Below are positions 13,541-28,122 of a stretch of 64,000 nt of DNA, one piece after another. The DNA is from Rhopalosiphum padi (taxonomy: Eukaryota; Arthropoda; Insecta; Hemiptera; Aphididae), in the NCBI RefSeq assembly GCF_020882245.1, contig NC_083598.1, positions 17,663,178 through 17,727,177 of the forward strand, given 5' to 3'. Position numbers and translations under genes: made by a program. The notes under the pieces are model-generated. The model had not been told where the DNA came from. It worked only from the letters and a program-made list of their open reading frames with translations, and ran no database searches. How positions within the stretch are numbered: position 1 is the first letter of the stretch; every line of letters starts with the position of its first letter.

Positions 13541-16500
13541 AAATAGGGACTTGGGGTGTTACAAAATATGTACATGAAATCAAAACATATTATGCTATCG
13601 AGAATCGACCGCAATATGCGATTCAATATATTTTCATTATTATATTTTGATCGATACGACGATACATATATATACTATCATGTAGTCGTGTAGATACACA
13701 TATTATACATAATAATATAGTACATATATTATGTTATTTTTTTTTTGTCGCGTCAAAACTATTTACCAATAAACAATCCGTCGTATGCGGGCCCCGTCGT
13801 AAAGGCTTGCTCTGCACCACCCAGCCAAATTAATTGAATCACAATCGAGGTATATTATATAATATTACAAAAACGGAAAACGAATATAATGAATACAAAA
13901 AATAATAATAATAGCAATAATAAAAAAAAACGAAGAGTTAAAGAACAAAATGAATTAAATTATTGTGGGGTGGCCGGGAGGGCATTTCTTTTTTTCTTCT
14001 AAGGTTAACAATGGCCGACTACTCAAAACGCATTAGTTTATGAGAGCGCCCCGGGTCTGGGAACTCGTGACATGATGGCGCGGACGCCGACGAGGGTGAG
14101 ATCTAGCTGGCACGTTTCTCCCCTTCAATTTCCGTTGAAAGTATCCGGGGCTATATATGTATAAAAAAAAAAGCCCAGAAATCCGGATTTAGACACAAAG
14201 GTATGAATGATTCCTTGGGTACCGCCACCTTCACCGTTATTATTATTATATTTTATGCATTCTCGTCGCGGTACGTCTATTTTTCACTATTCTCTTTTCT
14301 ATTATTAATTTGCGCACATCAACATATTATTCGTATATGTACATACTTGTAAATAACATCCGGTAGGTACATAATATATTCGTCTCAGTATATAGGTATA
14401 TTATGGTATATAGTTGCAGCGGCGGCAGTGCGTTTTGCTTATAGCGTTTAAGTCTTAAGTGAACTCCGTTATATAATTGAATAATAATACGGTGCGCTAA
14501 TTGCTGTAGTTTTCAAGTTTGATGATTAATTAGACAGGTATTATATGACTTATGGTTTTATGTAACCAACAAATTATTTTTTTGTATACAACTTTGTTTT
14601 CGCCGCTGGATCAGATATTCAGATGAAAAAAAAATAGTTTTTTTTTTTATAAAGTTTTCAGAGTTTTTTAATTGCACCATCGGTTTAGGAAATTTCATAC
14701 AAAACCACATTTTATTGAACACGTATACATTGTTATTATATAGTAATAATCGTTTATAAAGAATCTAAAATTGTTTAATCAATGTAGTGTTGTATATAAT
14801 AAACTTTTAACACTTGTTTTAACCATCTACTCTAATAGTCATAACGACAACTTTTTAATATACCTATTGAATATAATTATAATACGTAAATTATTCAAAT
14901 AAAGTAGTTATTCAAAACTTAGGCAATTAAACTATTTGATTACTGAACTAAAAGATTTTATTGAAAACTATAATATTTGAAATAATTTCTTAATACTCCT
15001 TTTCTCAATAAATTGAACGAACAAATCACAAATGTATTAATTCTTTTATTTTATGAAAATAGCCATGTATTTTTTATAAGTGTGTTACATTTAAAAGGTA
15101 ATGAATACATAACCTAATTTATATGTTCATAACTTTGTCACAATATTTTTTTATTTGTTTGTCATGCTTTCTGATTTCGTATTCACATTAAGAAAACTTT
15201 AATAATATGTATAATATTTTTAAAGATAAAAAATCAACACAATCAACAAAATATTGCGACAAGAAATGTATATTAATTAAATATTCAAAATTTACATTCG
15301 ACAGTATAAAAATATAATCCAATAGGTAGGTACTGAAAAAATTAATTGAATACTTAAACTCGAACACTTAACAACACTGCATACTATTATAGTTGATACA
15401 TTTTGTTAAGTGTTTATCATTAGGTATCACGTCTGTTTGATATAACTTTGAATAGGTACCTATAAAAAAAAAAAAAACGGTTGTTTAAATTTTCGAAGAA
15501 GTCCGTGGTCATTAGTAGAACATTTGAAAATAGTCTGGTAAATAATAATAGAATTGGTTCATAAAATGCATAAAAATAAATATTTCATCTTTTCGACAAC
15601 ACGCAATAATTCATCGTAACTGTAATGTGTATGCCGGAATGCTACTAATGACACTATGGTTACATTTTCATTTATAACGCTAATAATAAGCTAATAAGCG
15701 CTTAATAAATATTAAATATATTCATATGATATGTTATTCTTTAATCACCGTGGTCGATTAGTTTATTTTTTCTGTATACACTATATAATGTATAATATTT
15801 GACTTAAATTAATCGTTATTGATGTATTAAAATAAACATTTTATTCGTCCATTTTTGTTAATATTTTTATGGTAATAAATTCACGCAATGGCTGATGCCT
15901 GTTGACGTTTTCTAATCAATCAATAATCACACATTATAATATTATACACGTTTATGATGTCATTAGTATAATATAACAGGAGAGCGATGAGAGCAGAGAA
16001 CATATTTTAGCGTTTTGTAAAAACTTTGTACAAGCTCTATTCTGTGTATCCTTTCCTCGAATATAATATACATATTATAATGTATAATATTATAAATTAA
16101 TAAAGGTTTCGACGATGAGATCGGTATCGGTAGCACGTGTATCAGCGCGTGGTACAGGTTGATGAAAAAATGTGAAAACATATAAATCCATTTGCAAACT
16201 TTTGGGGGAAACTCTGGCAAAAACGGACGTGTAGGGTTAAGTAAAACATATTACATATTTTACGGGTCACGTATATAAGTGTGGGTTGAGTGACCATTAT
16301 CGCGGCAGCCAAAATCGATGATGAATGAGACCTTTTCCACAAAACTCATCGACGGCACTACCGGAGCCGATGCGACGAAACCCAATTATTGGTGTTTGAA
16401 AATAATAATAATACAATCGTTTGTTATTGTTTTTCCCTTAGTCTGGTCGAAGTGACGCGTGAACTTCCGAGTAAAGAGACAATAATTAATAATTATATAA

Positions 16501-19500
16501 TATAGGCGCGGTCGCCGATGATGTAAAATTGTTTATACGTATTCTTCAAATCGTGTACGAATAAGTGGTTATTAATCTTTTCATTTCAATGCACCTATAG
16601 GTAATCATAATACGCACATGTTTTATAGTTAACAGCGATGAGCAATACACGGCCGTCATAAAATAAAATATATTTTGCATAAGTGATTCCATAAATAATA
16701 TAATTTGTTATTCATAATTTATAAAATACAGTACAAGTAATTTAAATACATTATTATTTTTGTATTATTATTTATCTGAAAAGAGATATTCCAAGAGTAT
16801 GTTTAAAAATAATTAAGTGAATAACATGATAATACCATTATTGTATTGCAGTCATCATCCGTCGTTTATTAAAAATTATCGATAATTTATATATTCCAGC
16901 GGATAATATTGCTATTAACGACGTTCGAAGATGAGCGTACCTAATTAGTATAGGTACATAGGTACTATTACCAAGGCTGGATTAACATGGGTAGAAAAGG
17001 AACTTCAACTCTAAGGTGGCATATTTCTTTTGATGTAAAATAAATATAAATCTGTGTAGCACTGAATAAAATAATATATTATTGATATTTAGTAAATACT
17101 CGCGCTGTGGTTATATGGCGATATTAATCACACACTGTATGAATGATATTATAAAATAATACTAAGTATTACTAACGACTTTTGTAGTGATATTGTTGAC
17201 ACCGCTTAGTGTTGTCTTATCAATTATTTTTTGTCTCCTTGATAAGAGTACCAAATATATTGCCCCAGGACGACTCGGATCAGTATAATCCTTAATTTGA
17301 CTCTGACCAAATACATTTTATCATAAAGAGTTCACACCGTTCGCGGTACATTGGCTAAGTAGAAATGACATGCGGCGAACAACGATGGATATTGTTTAAT
17401 ATACTGAACTATGTTTTGAGCAAATCATAAAATGTGTGTGGACAATAACTGTACGTCTTGTAAAACGCATTAAGATGACCCATTGTTATTATAACAATAT
17501 GATAAAGAAATTCGAATTGCCGTTTTTGGCGATGTGTGCACACAAACATAATAATATTATACCTACTACAAACGACGGCGCGTGGGATTTGATTTGAATA
17601 ATTCAATGCGTTAGGTACACCGAGTTTCTCGCGGTTATAACTATACTAAACTACATAAGATAGGTACCTATATAATACTACGGCACAGAGTTTATCGTGG
17701 GCGTGAAAATTGTTACACCAAACCTTATTATAAATTTTCGTTGAACCTTACATTAAACATATCATATCATAATTAATTAATGTTAGGAGGTAACTTACTA
17801 ACCACCGTTAAAATGTTGAAATTTAAAGATAATTAACGTACAAATTAATATTTTATAGCTAGTCGTGAACTCGTAGACATTGGTCATAGCAGCAGATTAA
17901 TGAATATGAGTAGTGTAAACGTATACTTTAGGTATAAGGCGATTATTTTAAATGTAAGCACCATTTTTTTTCGAAATGTTTAGTATTTTTGAAAATATTT
18001 TTTTTACACAATTCAAAATAAAATTGTATTTCTTACTATATGGTTTATTGTTATTTTTTACATTGATTACTTTTTTTGAATGACAGAAACAGAATATGTT
18101 TTTGATTTAATATTCCAAAGATGTGTTTTTTCTAAAGATTCCAGTAAATAAAAATCGAAATTCGAAAGAGTGGTTAATTGTATAATTTATTAGTTATAAA
18201 GTATTTAATGTTTTAATGATTGGGGTGGTGGCACAGAAATATCCCACAAAACGATGATAATCCAATATTCCGAAGTCTGCTCGTTTAAACTTTAAATATT
18301 GTAATAAATTGTGAATAGCACAGCATGTTCGTGAATTGTTTTAAACTCAGCCATTTTATATCTGTAGTAGCAGAGGTATTGTCGTAATCGCTTTTAAGTG
18401 TGGAGACGCGGTGTCAGGCGTTTATTATAATAATATTATAATTAATTTTCAAATATTATAAATAAAACTTAATTGATTTGATTCAAACTCGTATACACTA
18501 TTTTTTCAATGTTTATTAATACTAATTTAAGGTCATTAATTAAATGTATTAAAAAAATAAAAAAGTCAATAATAATTTTTTTGATTTTAATTACAGTTTA
18601 TTTATTATTATTATTATTATTTTTATTTTTACATTTATGTTCAGTTCAATAATATAACTGCGTAGGTACATAAATATTTCTTTTTTTTTTGAACATTTAT
18701 ACTTTATTTGTTGGACTAAACTGAGAGGTGTGTTGACGTTGTGAAATCAACATTTTTGTTGTTTTTGTTCATATTGGATATACAATATTATACGTATTAT
18801 ATAAATAAATATATATTACGAATAATATTTACTAATCATATAATATAATGAATCATATACCTATACCTTGAAAGCTGAAAGTAGTTTTAACTTTTAACGA
18901 TATACTATATATGCGAAAGCGATGCAGTGTGCTGGTATTATATACATGATGCGTATATAATCAATTTTTTAATTCGACGGTCTTCACAATATAATAATAA
19001 TAATTTATTCGTCGCATTACTCATCGCGGATGACTGGTCGCCAATGGGTTTTCGTGTTAGGGTGTCGAAGAGATAATTCAGCAACGGGTGCAGCAGCAGA
19101 GCACCGGCGCGGGAAACGTATACATATATATATAATTATGCGTGATGCACTTGGCAATCTAAAAACCAATTGCTCCCCGTGCTCAACAATTATTATTAAT
19201 TATTTGATTTGAGAGTTTTGCTTTAGAGTATATAGCTATTCTAGGACGAAAAGAAACTATATGATATCGATCTCTCAAGTCCTAACCGACTGTTGTAATG
19301 ACATATTATCATTATCACGACGAAAAGTTTATCATGTATATATATATATCTGTAAGCTTAATTTTTCTCTGACATCAAACGTTCGGTTTTATTTTTATTA
19401 TACCTGTATATAATAATCATCATGTCTATGGCGGTCAAAAACATTTAACAAGAAAATCGAATCTCATCGAACCGACCCTGCATGATAGTTACAGTGTTTT

Positions 19501-20193
19501 TTCACTGCAGCAACACGCTATGCCATAAAGTCGTTTATTTATTACTACCATAGTGAATTCGATGACGTGATTTTATAATTCAATGACGTTTCCATGATAA
19601 TCAAATTGTTTTTGTTTTTTTTTTCTAATTGTAAAGGATTGCCCTACATAGTATACGCATACAATAAATAAATTCTCTAAAACGTTTATACCTATTTAAT
19701 TAAAAAAATGAATTTATCAATTAGTTTTCCTGTACCCACGCCTTCGTGTAAATAATTTATTATTATTTATACATAATTCGTGGAATTAATAGAGTTTTTA
19801 TAGTTATTACGATCATAAAAATATTTATAATATTTACGATTTTACTCGAGCCAATTGCGTATAGTAGGCAGCTGCAGCCTATCGCCATTATTATTATTAG
19901 CCCTATATGCACTGTAAAATCTTTGCAAATCGGACAAAACGACTGCACTCATTATTGCATAATATATAATATTAAGTATTAACACTTGAAAAATAATATT
20001 AAGCCCTCGTTTTGATTTATGATGCGTACCTATACGCCTAAAATCATCCTTTTTTATTTAACCATCGTATTAATAAACTGCAAAGATCAACTTAACGCCT
20101 TTCAAATCTATGGCGGTCCAAATATTTCGTGATGAACGAAGATCTAATTTGTAAAGTGGTTATATACAGTTTAAAAATTGTGATCTAATAAAT

Positions 20194-20313
20194 TCAACCA
20201 ATCTGCTTAAAGTCATTAACGACAGTAGGAATTGGCAGAGGATTTTGAGTCTTATAGTCTCTCAACATTTCTACAAACTCCCTAAAAAAAGCTCTGCAGC
20301 TAGTTATATGTAA
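20194..20313 (-). other. Short coding-like segment, unrecognised
   Basis: The minus strand keeps a 39-codon frame containing FFREFVEMLRDYKTQNPLPI followed by PTVVNDFKQIG and a TGA. Codon use and composition are far more protein-like than the surrounding Ile/Tyr/Lys/Asn background, and the segment would suit an amphipathic helix followed by a loop. There is no ATG at its start and no obvious acceptor. CAGATTG|GTTGAA at its end is a weak possible donor. It may be a relic of a transposon protein or an exon; I do not recognise the family. Confidence 0.2.
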
Positions 20314-22783
20314 TTATATAAGTAAAAATTAGATTGATTTATACAATCAAATGCGATTTTTATATTTATTAACATTTTTATCTTGTATTTATCAATCAAC
20401 AATAATTTTAACATTGATGATGACAATTTTTTTAAACTATCTAATCTATAGTAATCTATTTAATGTAGGCTGAAAACTTAACTTAAGTTAACGGGAAATT
20501 ACAGTTAAAATCTATTCCACGATAATGCTATATCTGAGTAGATCGTTGATAAAAATAATGACTACTACTTAAATCTTATATTGTTTACTCTAACAGACAA
20601 CAGCCTTACCGCCGTCCGTCATCTTTCAACTGACCGGTAATCAAATTATTACCGAGTGAATGAACACGATTGTATTTACGAGTACAGTTGTTCATCGCAA
20701 TATAATATGATTTAGTTATAAATAGCTTGTTATTACCGTCGTATATGTGTTGATTATAATGTAACAATCGCCCAGTACCTATTACGTACGTACACGTGCG
20801 TATGTCACTGACGCAGTACGCCACTGCATAAATACGTACTAGTGGAAATCCTGTATTTTGTCCATAAATTTAGGTAATTTATACTAGAACAATATTAAGT
20901 ATACATAACGTAATAATATGTGTATTTATATTTATAATTTATAATTATAGTCATGCACAGATTTAATGCGTGTACATTTTTTTAATGCGATTATAATCAC
21001 TTATTTTACTTTAATGTTTTTTTAGGTATAGTCCACTAGGGCATATAGCGTCGATCGATATTCGGATGTTGTACCTATGTCAATTGCACCGATCGATTCC
21101 TAAAAATATATATTTTGTTTATAATATTGTTGTCTATTAACATTGATTTTAGAACTTACGAATATGTTTTTACGTGTTGAATTCCCTAGTTCTATCTAAT
21201 TTATTAAAAATCACAAGTACAAAACCAAGAATACTAGTTGAAGATAATATATCTAAGTATAGTATGTAAATGGAAATCTAGATATTTTTGAATTTGTAAA
21301 AAGGATAAGCTATCACTAAAAAAAAGTTTAATAAAATTAAAATCTATATAATGGGTAGCTATACTTCTTTCTTATTTGCATTTTATTTTTTTAGAAAAGT
21401 AAAACGCAATCATTTTGTAACGTATTAACTATAAAATTATAAAAATTAAACTTAACAAGACAGTTTTTATATTTTTAATAAAAATATATAATTTCCGGTT
21501 CTATTGATGTATACCTTTTTTGTACCGGCGCAATAGTTGTACGTTATACAGATAGTGTCCAAAATCAGCATAATTGATGAACACTCGTCCCATAGACAAC
21601 AATAATCATAATGATTACCAAATGTATATTTTGTATTAATAAATTATAATACTACCTTTGGTTATTATTTTGGAAGTTTTAATTGAGCCCGCCGAGTAAA
21701 AATATTAAACATTTAAATATGTATTATTACTTTGCGTCGCTGACTTATAAAATAAATTCGTATATTTTTTAAATTCTAACCCGCCGCATATAAACATTAT
21801 AAACATTGTTCCGAATAAAGTCTTGTATAAAATATAAATGGACGGCGGTCGTCGTTATATAATAATTGCATTCTTGGAAAGAAACTTTATATCGAATCAT
21901 TAAGGTAAGAATAGTACATATACGTAGAAAAATAACTTTACGTAAGTTTATTTTACTTGATTCCTTGGAAGCATATTTTAGTCAGTGCAATATTACAATA
22001 ACTGTATTTATTACGATTTATTAGTTTGAAGAATTCCGATTATAATATATAAAATAATTTATTTTCAACATGACAGTTCAGATATATCTAGACAAACAAT
22101 TTTCACAGATCAACCAATTTTCAGTATAGACTATAGATATGTTTTATTTTTTAGCATCATATAATATCGTTACTCATCGGTACTCAATTGTATAATCATA
22201 TTTTTTTTTAACGACGGAGCGTCAATATGCCTCGATTATAAAATATGAATCATAAATTAATTTGTCAGTTTGTTTAAATGTTTATTATCATAGGTACATT
22301 TGAGCGTAATACACATTGATCAAAAAGATTTATTATTTTTCCTTTAGAAACGCGTAAATGTGGTATAAAATATTATTATATTTTTATTGTTACCGGATGA
22401 TTTGTGCTTGTAATAGCAAACCTTATCGCCACCGCAGTTATGTCAAGGTTGTCGTACACAGAATAATAAGAATCCAATTGCCGATTTCAAATATATCTGA
22501 CCGCATTTTTTTAATCGCTATTGATTGAAATATAATAATATCGAGTATTCCAGTCTACAGTTTCAATCGATTTGAGTAATAGACTGCATTAGTTGTAGTA
22601 GAATAAAACGAATAACAAAACGTTAATCCGATGATGTCCTCGATCGAAATCTGCACTATTGATGCAGATACCGTTTATCTAATGATTATCGATATTATTG
22701 AACAAAACCCAATTAAAATATCAAATAAAAAATCTTTTATATGTTATACCATTGTACATTCTACATAATAATATATTATAGTG

Positions 22784-22797
22784 TTAGGTTAGGTTAG
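22784..22797 (+). repeat. Short interstitial telomere-type TTAGG array
   Basis: Reads TTAGGTTAGGTTAG, nearly three units of the canonical insect telomere repeat TTAGG. It is so short that chance is a real possibility. Confidence 0.5.
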
Positions 22798-23319
22798 TAA
22801 TGTAACGCGTGTACACCTGTACTAGCTGTACTATATTTTATTATATAAGGTAGTGCTTGATTAAAATTAATTGAGGCCAAAAGCATTAAACAATTTGAGA
22901 CTTGAGTTCATGTATAGTGAAGTGTACCTACTAAACAGAGTACACCAAAATTCATTCTCCTAAATTTTTAACTAATCAAGAGAAATTATTTTTAATTGGA
23001 TTCATAATATGCTCAAATAATCAATAGTATCATTAGTATCGTATGCAAATAAATATACATAACATGTTACGTCTAAAACTCGACACTATTGGCTATATTA
23101 TAATGTTAAGTTTGATCACGGATTTTAGCTAATAACAACATTTTGGACCAATTATTAAAATTGTATCAAATTACATAATATGTCTATGGATAAAATAACT
23201 TTACTTATATACTCAAATAGAACAATATACGTAATATTGATTTTTATGATTTTTTTTTTTTTTGCTGTTCACAGAATCAAAAAAATGTATTATATATTAT
23301 TTAAAAATACAACGCGGCC

Positions 23320-23336
23320 AAAGTTTGGGAACCTCT
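23320..23336 (-). mobile_element. hAT-like terminal motif (solo)
   Basis: Read on the minus strand, AGAGGTTCCCAAACTTT resembles the common hAT terminus CAGGGGTTCCCAAACTTT. No partner end was found. Confidence 0.3.
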
Positions 23337-24402
23337 ATTCTTTACCATTAAAAGAATATTTGAATATATTTATTCAATATCAGGGGGTCAAGGATTCCAA
23401 AATATTATTTTAATGATATGTAAATGAAAAATATTGGAGATTAAAAGTATTATGCAATTCGAAGTGTCACAACTAATAATAAATGTTATAATAAATAATT
23501 TTGTTTTATATTTTTATTGTATGTATTTTGTTTATAACATGCAATTATAGAGATGAAGCAAGATCATTAGTATTTAATTGTTTGCATAAATTTGATATAT
23601 TTAAATAGTGTATGAATATCATGATAAATGTATGTAATACATATAGGTAAACACATAATATATTTTTATGACAACGTAGAATTGAGCAGACGGGTAGTAG
23701 CAAGAACAAATTTCGAGTCGGCCAGTTTACATTAATGATTTTATTTGATTCCAGGTGCCAGATGTATTGCTTTGTTTTAGTACCTATACCTAATGGCTAA
23801 TACCAACCTAATAAATGACAATTATTATGCATTATAATATTACTGACTAACAATGCTACATTATGTATGCAATATGCATGTGTATGTCATTTTTTACTTT
23901 TAACTGCAGATTACTCCATAAATTGTATATGTTTGCATATGCTTTGCTTTAATACATTAACCAAATAAAATTATTGCTAACAAATAAAGTATACTCAATT
24001 TAGACTAATTATAAAATATTTAAAAGCATTATGTACTATGTAAATACATTTATACAAGTTTAATACTATATTATGCTACTCGTACATCAATATATTTATA
24101 GCATTTGGGCTATTAGAAAATAACTAAACCGATTAATAGAATCGCTCAACATTAATAAAACATCCATATAATAAAACAAGGCTATTTAATTTAATGTAAA
24201 TAATAATTGATTTAACAAATATATTTAACTAAAATGAAAAAATAACAATTACATTATTTACATCAAACTGTTAGGAACTTGTGTTATGCAAGCATTCAAT
24301 GAACATTTGGATTATAAACAGTTTGTCTAATACTTGTCATTATATTGTATTATATTGTATTGCGTATTGACATATCATTTGTGCTCATAAAATACTGAAA
24401 AA

Positions 24403-24846
24403 ATGGATTCAAACCACAATTTTACTAAATCGTCTAAATCAATTTTGTTTTTTCATTATCGTTTTAAAAGATTTATTTACTGTAAAAATGTAAACGTCTT
24501 ATTTAAAGCAGTTTATAAGTGTTCCAAGTTTTCGACTGTAGTAAAACTTGTCATCGAAAATGCCATAAGAAGTTCGTACTAGCGGATCAAATACGGATAT
24601 TCAATCCGTGACTGGACTCATTTTTAATGCATCCGAAGTTGAAAAGGATATGAACGGAATAGAACCGACTGAAGCAATTCTGAACCAGGACAATTCCGTG
24701 CCGGCAAAGAATGAAAATATTTCAATATCAATTGCCGATATTCAATCCGTTACGGGAGACTCATTCTTAATATATTTGAATTCGAAAAGATTATGAACAA
24801 AACGGAATCAAATAAAGCAGTTGTTGAAGCTTTAGAATTTAGATAA
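24403..24846 (+). pseudogene. Decayed coding-like segment with an internal repeat, unrecognised
   Basis: Three consecutive + strand frames look like one broken reading frame. A 59-codon frame starts at an ATG in good context (AAAAAATGG, 24403) and ends at TAG 24580-24582. The next frame (24569-24796) carries NTDIQSVTGLIFNASEVEKD. A third frame (from about 24763 to TAA 24844-24846) carries ILNIFEFEKIMNKTESNKAV. The second and third segments contain a repeated unit: DIQSVTG occurs twice, and the 14 bases GATATTCAATCCGT repeat exactly at 24596-24609 and 24737-24750, 141 bases apart, a multiple of three. The N-terminal part, rich in aromatic and basic residues with two Cys, vaguely recalls a zinc-binding domain, but I do not recognise a family. 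Frame breaks suggest a pseudogene or transposon relic. Confidence 0.3.
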
Positions 24847-27800
24847 TAACTGATTTTTATATTTTACAGTTTAGTACGAATATTGTTTTAATATTTGTAA
24901 TTCCACTTTCCACTTCTGTTCTTGAGTTTTCTATCGCATTATTTGGCAGACACAAAGTTGTCAATCCAAAATTAGAATCACAGCCTAATTAATTTATTAT
25001 TTAACATAATTCGTGTACATTACGATTTTAACTTTTTAAGTGTATGACAATGAAATAATATTATGCGATGAAATATGGGGCTCCTAAATCGTTGAGGTCA
25101 AGTCCACACACGCGAGTGAAGTAGTATATATCTCCATAACTAGTAAAACTATAAATTTTAAAGATCATCTCTTACACTGTATAGTTACTGTACCTACCAT
25201 AGTTTTGTTATTGTTAGTTAAAACATATCTGGTTGCTACGTTATTGTCTAGAGAAAATATTTGAAATACGTGGTTACCTATATATATATATAATGTGAAA
25301 ATGATTGTTATTTTACGTAAGGCGTAGGTAAATGATAAATTGGGTATACCTATGAGAAAAACATGGTCGAGGTGTGAAAGGATTATAATATACTCATTAT
25401 GTATATTGTATAAGTATATATTATAATAGTTTCTAGTCAGATGAAAATGACTACGGACTGTGGAGCGTATTAATTTCCCAGGTTTTCCATAATTATATTA
25501 CAGTGGCCGTGGTGCCGCAATGGTAGTGGTAGATGGGGAGTGGTAGTCGGGCGGCATATTTGACATAATGCATATTTCCCGAGGATTCGATGCCAACAAC
25601 GGATGAGTCCTTTTAAGCGCGAAATCCTATTGTCTACAGCCGAGAATGCAAATCAAAACGGAAATAAAATCGTCTCGAATTTTCCACTCACATTAATCGT
25701 CGCTTTGTTCACGATATTGTATATTATTATTTATTATTATTATTATAACTTATAAGTATATAGATCGCTGGTAGTCATACCTACGTATGGTTTTTATCTT
25801 TTAGTACAAACAGCAAATCAATTATTTAAAATGCCATGCAATATAATATGATAGTTAATATTTTTTCTTGTATAATATAATATGATCAAAGCCGGATTAT
25901 GAGGAAAAACACGCCTAAACAGAATGATTTTATCTCAGCCCCGGTATCCAAATATTACACTCCCGACATTCCTTAATATTATTATTTTTTAAACATGCTT
26001 ACATAATCGAAATTAACGCCCCCCCCCCCCCCGCCTATAGTATTGCATAATATGACATATCAGTTGTTATACTTAGAAGTAGTATAGTGTAGTCGTAGTG
26101 TGTAATACCTATAAGTATATTATGCTATACACATAATTAGTACGCATAGAAATAAAAATTAATTGTTTATTTATAAAATAATAATTATTATGATGCACAC
26201 ATAATACCAAATGCCAATACTATGAGTATATAATAAGTTGATCATATTTGACGCTGTTGAGAAATTTGTTCGTTTTATATAATTTCTTATGTATTGAATA
26301 TTATGAATTATTTGCCCATCATCTTTCTGCATATTACAATAACTTCATGTATTGATTTTATTAGTCTGTATATCATTATGATGAATTATATATGAATTAT
26401 ATGTATTATATTATACATCTTAATGCTTTAAATCGTAGTAAATTATAAAATAAAAAAGTCGGGAATAAGTTAATGAAAACAATTTATCAAGTTATAGTTA
26501 AAAGTCAAGTTGGAGATCAGATGAACACTGTGTTATAGCTTTATGACTTATGAGCTGATAATAACCAAATAATAGATATTTGACTTCAAACTTTAAAATA
26601 TATAATATTTATAAAAAATAACCAACTTGATTAAAAAAATCTATACTGTTGTGTAATTCGAGTTTTTTTTTAAAATAAAAACTAACTATTTTGTTAATAA
26701 TTCATTCTGTAGGTATGTATAGTACTATTCCTTCATATTGCGCACTGCAGTTGCAGTAATAAAGTGGTTAAGACAATTATATTATGTATAATATATGTGT
26801 CTACTAAATTATTAAATAAAAACATTTTTATTTGCTTACTTTTATTGAAAATAATTGTCTACAACGCAATGTGATTAAGCAACATTATATTTAATTATTT
26901 TTTTATAAGCATTACATTAACTCAATGTAGATACTGCTTTCATTTTTTTAATTAACTGAATAAAGCCAAGTTATTTCAATGGGCAATTATTCTAAATTAT
27001 TATTATTAATCTAATTAAGTTATTAAGTTGATTATAATATTAATATAACATAAAAAATCGACTTTTTAACTTGTTAATGCCACCCCCCCCCTCCGCATAT
27101 TAGTACAGTTAAATTGTGTAATAATGTGTGCACGTTGTACTCTTGATGACCAGATATATATAAATATTTATAATTTGGTATACAGACTATTAAAATATTT
27201 TTAGAGGTATTACACATTATATTGTTATATGAAGGGGAAACAAAATACGACAATCCACTGAAGTACATTGAGAATGAAGTGGTTGGAGGAGATGGTTTTG
27301 GTTGTGGAGCTGTGGAGAAGGTCTCTTATTGCTTTCGTTGTTATAATATTTTATAAACCGGTTGTCAGTTTCGTCTGGTACGTTCACAGCTCACACACAT
27401 ACACATACACACATTTATGTGCATCATACAGAATGATCCATTTTACATGCCTACATGGTGAATGCCCTTTGTCGCCGCCACCATTATAATTTATAATAGT
27501 GTGTACTGTGTACATTAAACAAAACGTTTGTACTTAACGTTGGATTTTTTTCTCTTTTTTTTACATCAATGCACGTTGTGTTTCCTCCCGATTCCATTAT
27601 TTAGTAGGATATCTATATCTTGTTTTCGGAATCAATAACAATAATATCTGATATTTGTCAATTTTGTCTGTACATGACGTATTTTGGAGTTTATTAAATT
27701 GTATTTTTTACAAAACAAAACTACCATAATTTTAACCGTATTATATTATGCACATTATATCATAACAAAATATCTTGTTTTAATATTGTCTCATATATAT

Positions 27801-28122
27801 ATATATAAAAATTTGATTTTATCATGTGTTGGTGTCTCGTTTTAATAATAGAAAAATAATAAAAATGCTTTCGTCGCTTTCGAAGAGAAGAACATAGTGT
27901 TAGTGAGGTTAATGCATTGGCATAGCTTTTACAAATAGTTTATAATATATTTTATACTACCCATAATATATAGCAGTTTTTGTAAATAAGTTTTATTGAT
28001 AAAACTCTTCAACTCGTTATAATTGATTAATGTAAACATTATAAACCCCATTAAATGATTTTTACTCATAGACAAATTCTAATACTTCTATTTTATTGTA
28101 TGAAGTGGTTTGATTGCATTTT
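24847..28122. other. AT-rich noncoding DNA with poly-C tracts
   Basis: No gene is recognised. A GC-richer patch at 25490-25690 has no usable frame. Poly-C tracts lie at 26019-26032 and 27083-27091. A transposon-end-like word (AAAGCCGGATTATGAGG) lies at 25888-25904. The 73-residue frame at 27268-27489 has no family. Confidence 0.5.
26019..26032. repeat. Poly-C tract (14 C)
   Basis: Fourteen consecutive C bases, unusual in so AT-rich a region. Together with the AAAGCCGGATTATGAGG word about 115 bases upstream it may belong to a decayed transposon end, where such G/C tracts are frequent; this link is inference. Confidence 0.85.

Larger units (their letters stand above)
9061..20193. other. AT-rich intergenic or intronic DNA
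   Basis: About 11 kb with no recognisable gene. It holds tandem repeats (11006-11075, 11760-11784), an AC/AT microsatellite (13513-13540), and a mildly GC-rich patch at 13780-14170 with a TATA-like GGGCTATATATG near 14151. Transposon-end-like words occur at 10608, 10736 and 16973. All open frames in it are short and give low-complexity or Ile/Tyr-rich chains. Confidence 0.5.
20314..24402. other. AT-rich noncoding DNA
   Basis: No gene is recognised. It contains a short TTAGG array (22784-22797) and a hAT-like end motif (23320-23336). The 77-residue frame at 23180-23413 runs through that transposon-like end and is not supported. Confidence 0.5.

Noticed and set aside
25502..25600. tRNA-like words (GCCGTGGTGCCGCAATGGTAG, then GAGGATTCGATGCC)
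   Set aside because: The first word recalls an A box and the second a B box, but no cloverleaf with a proper acceptor stem and anticodon arm could be formed.
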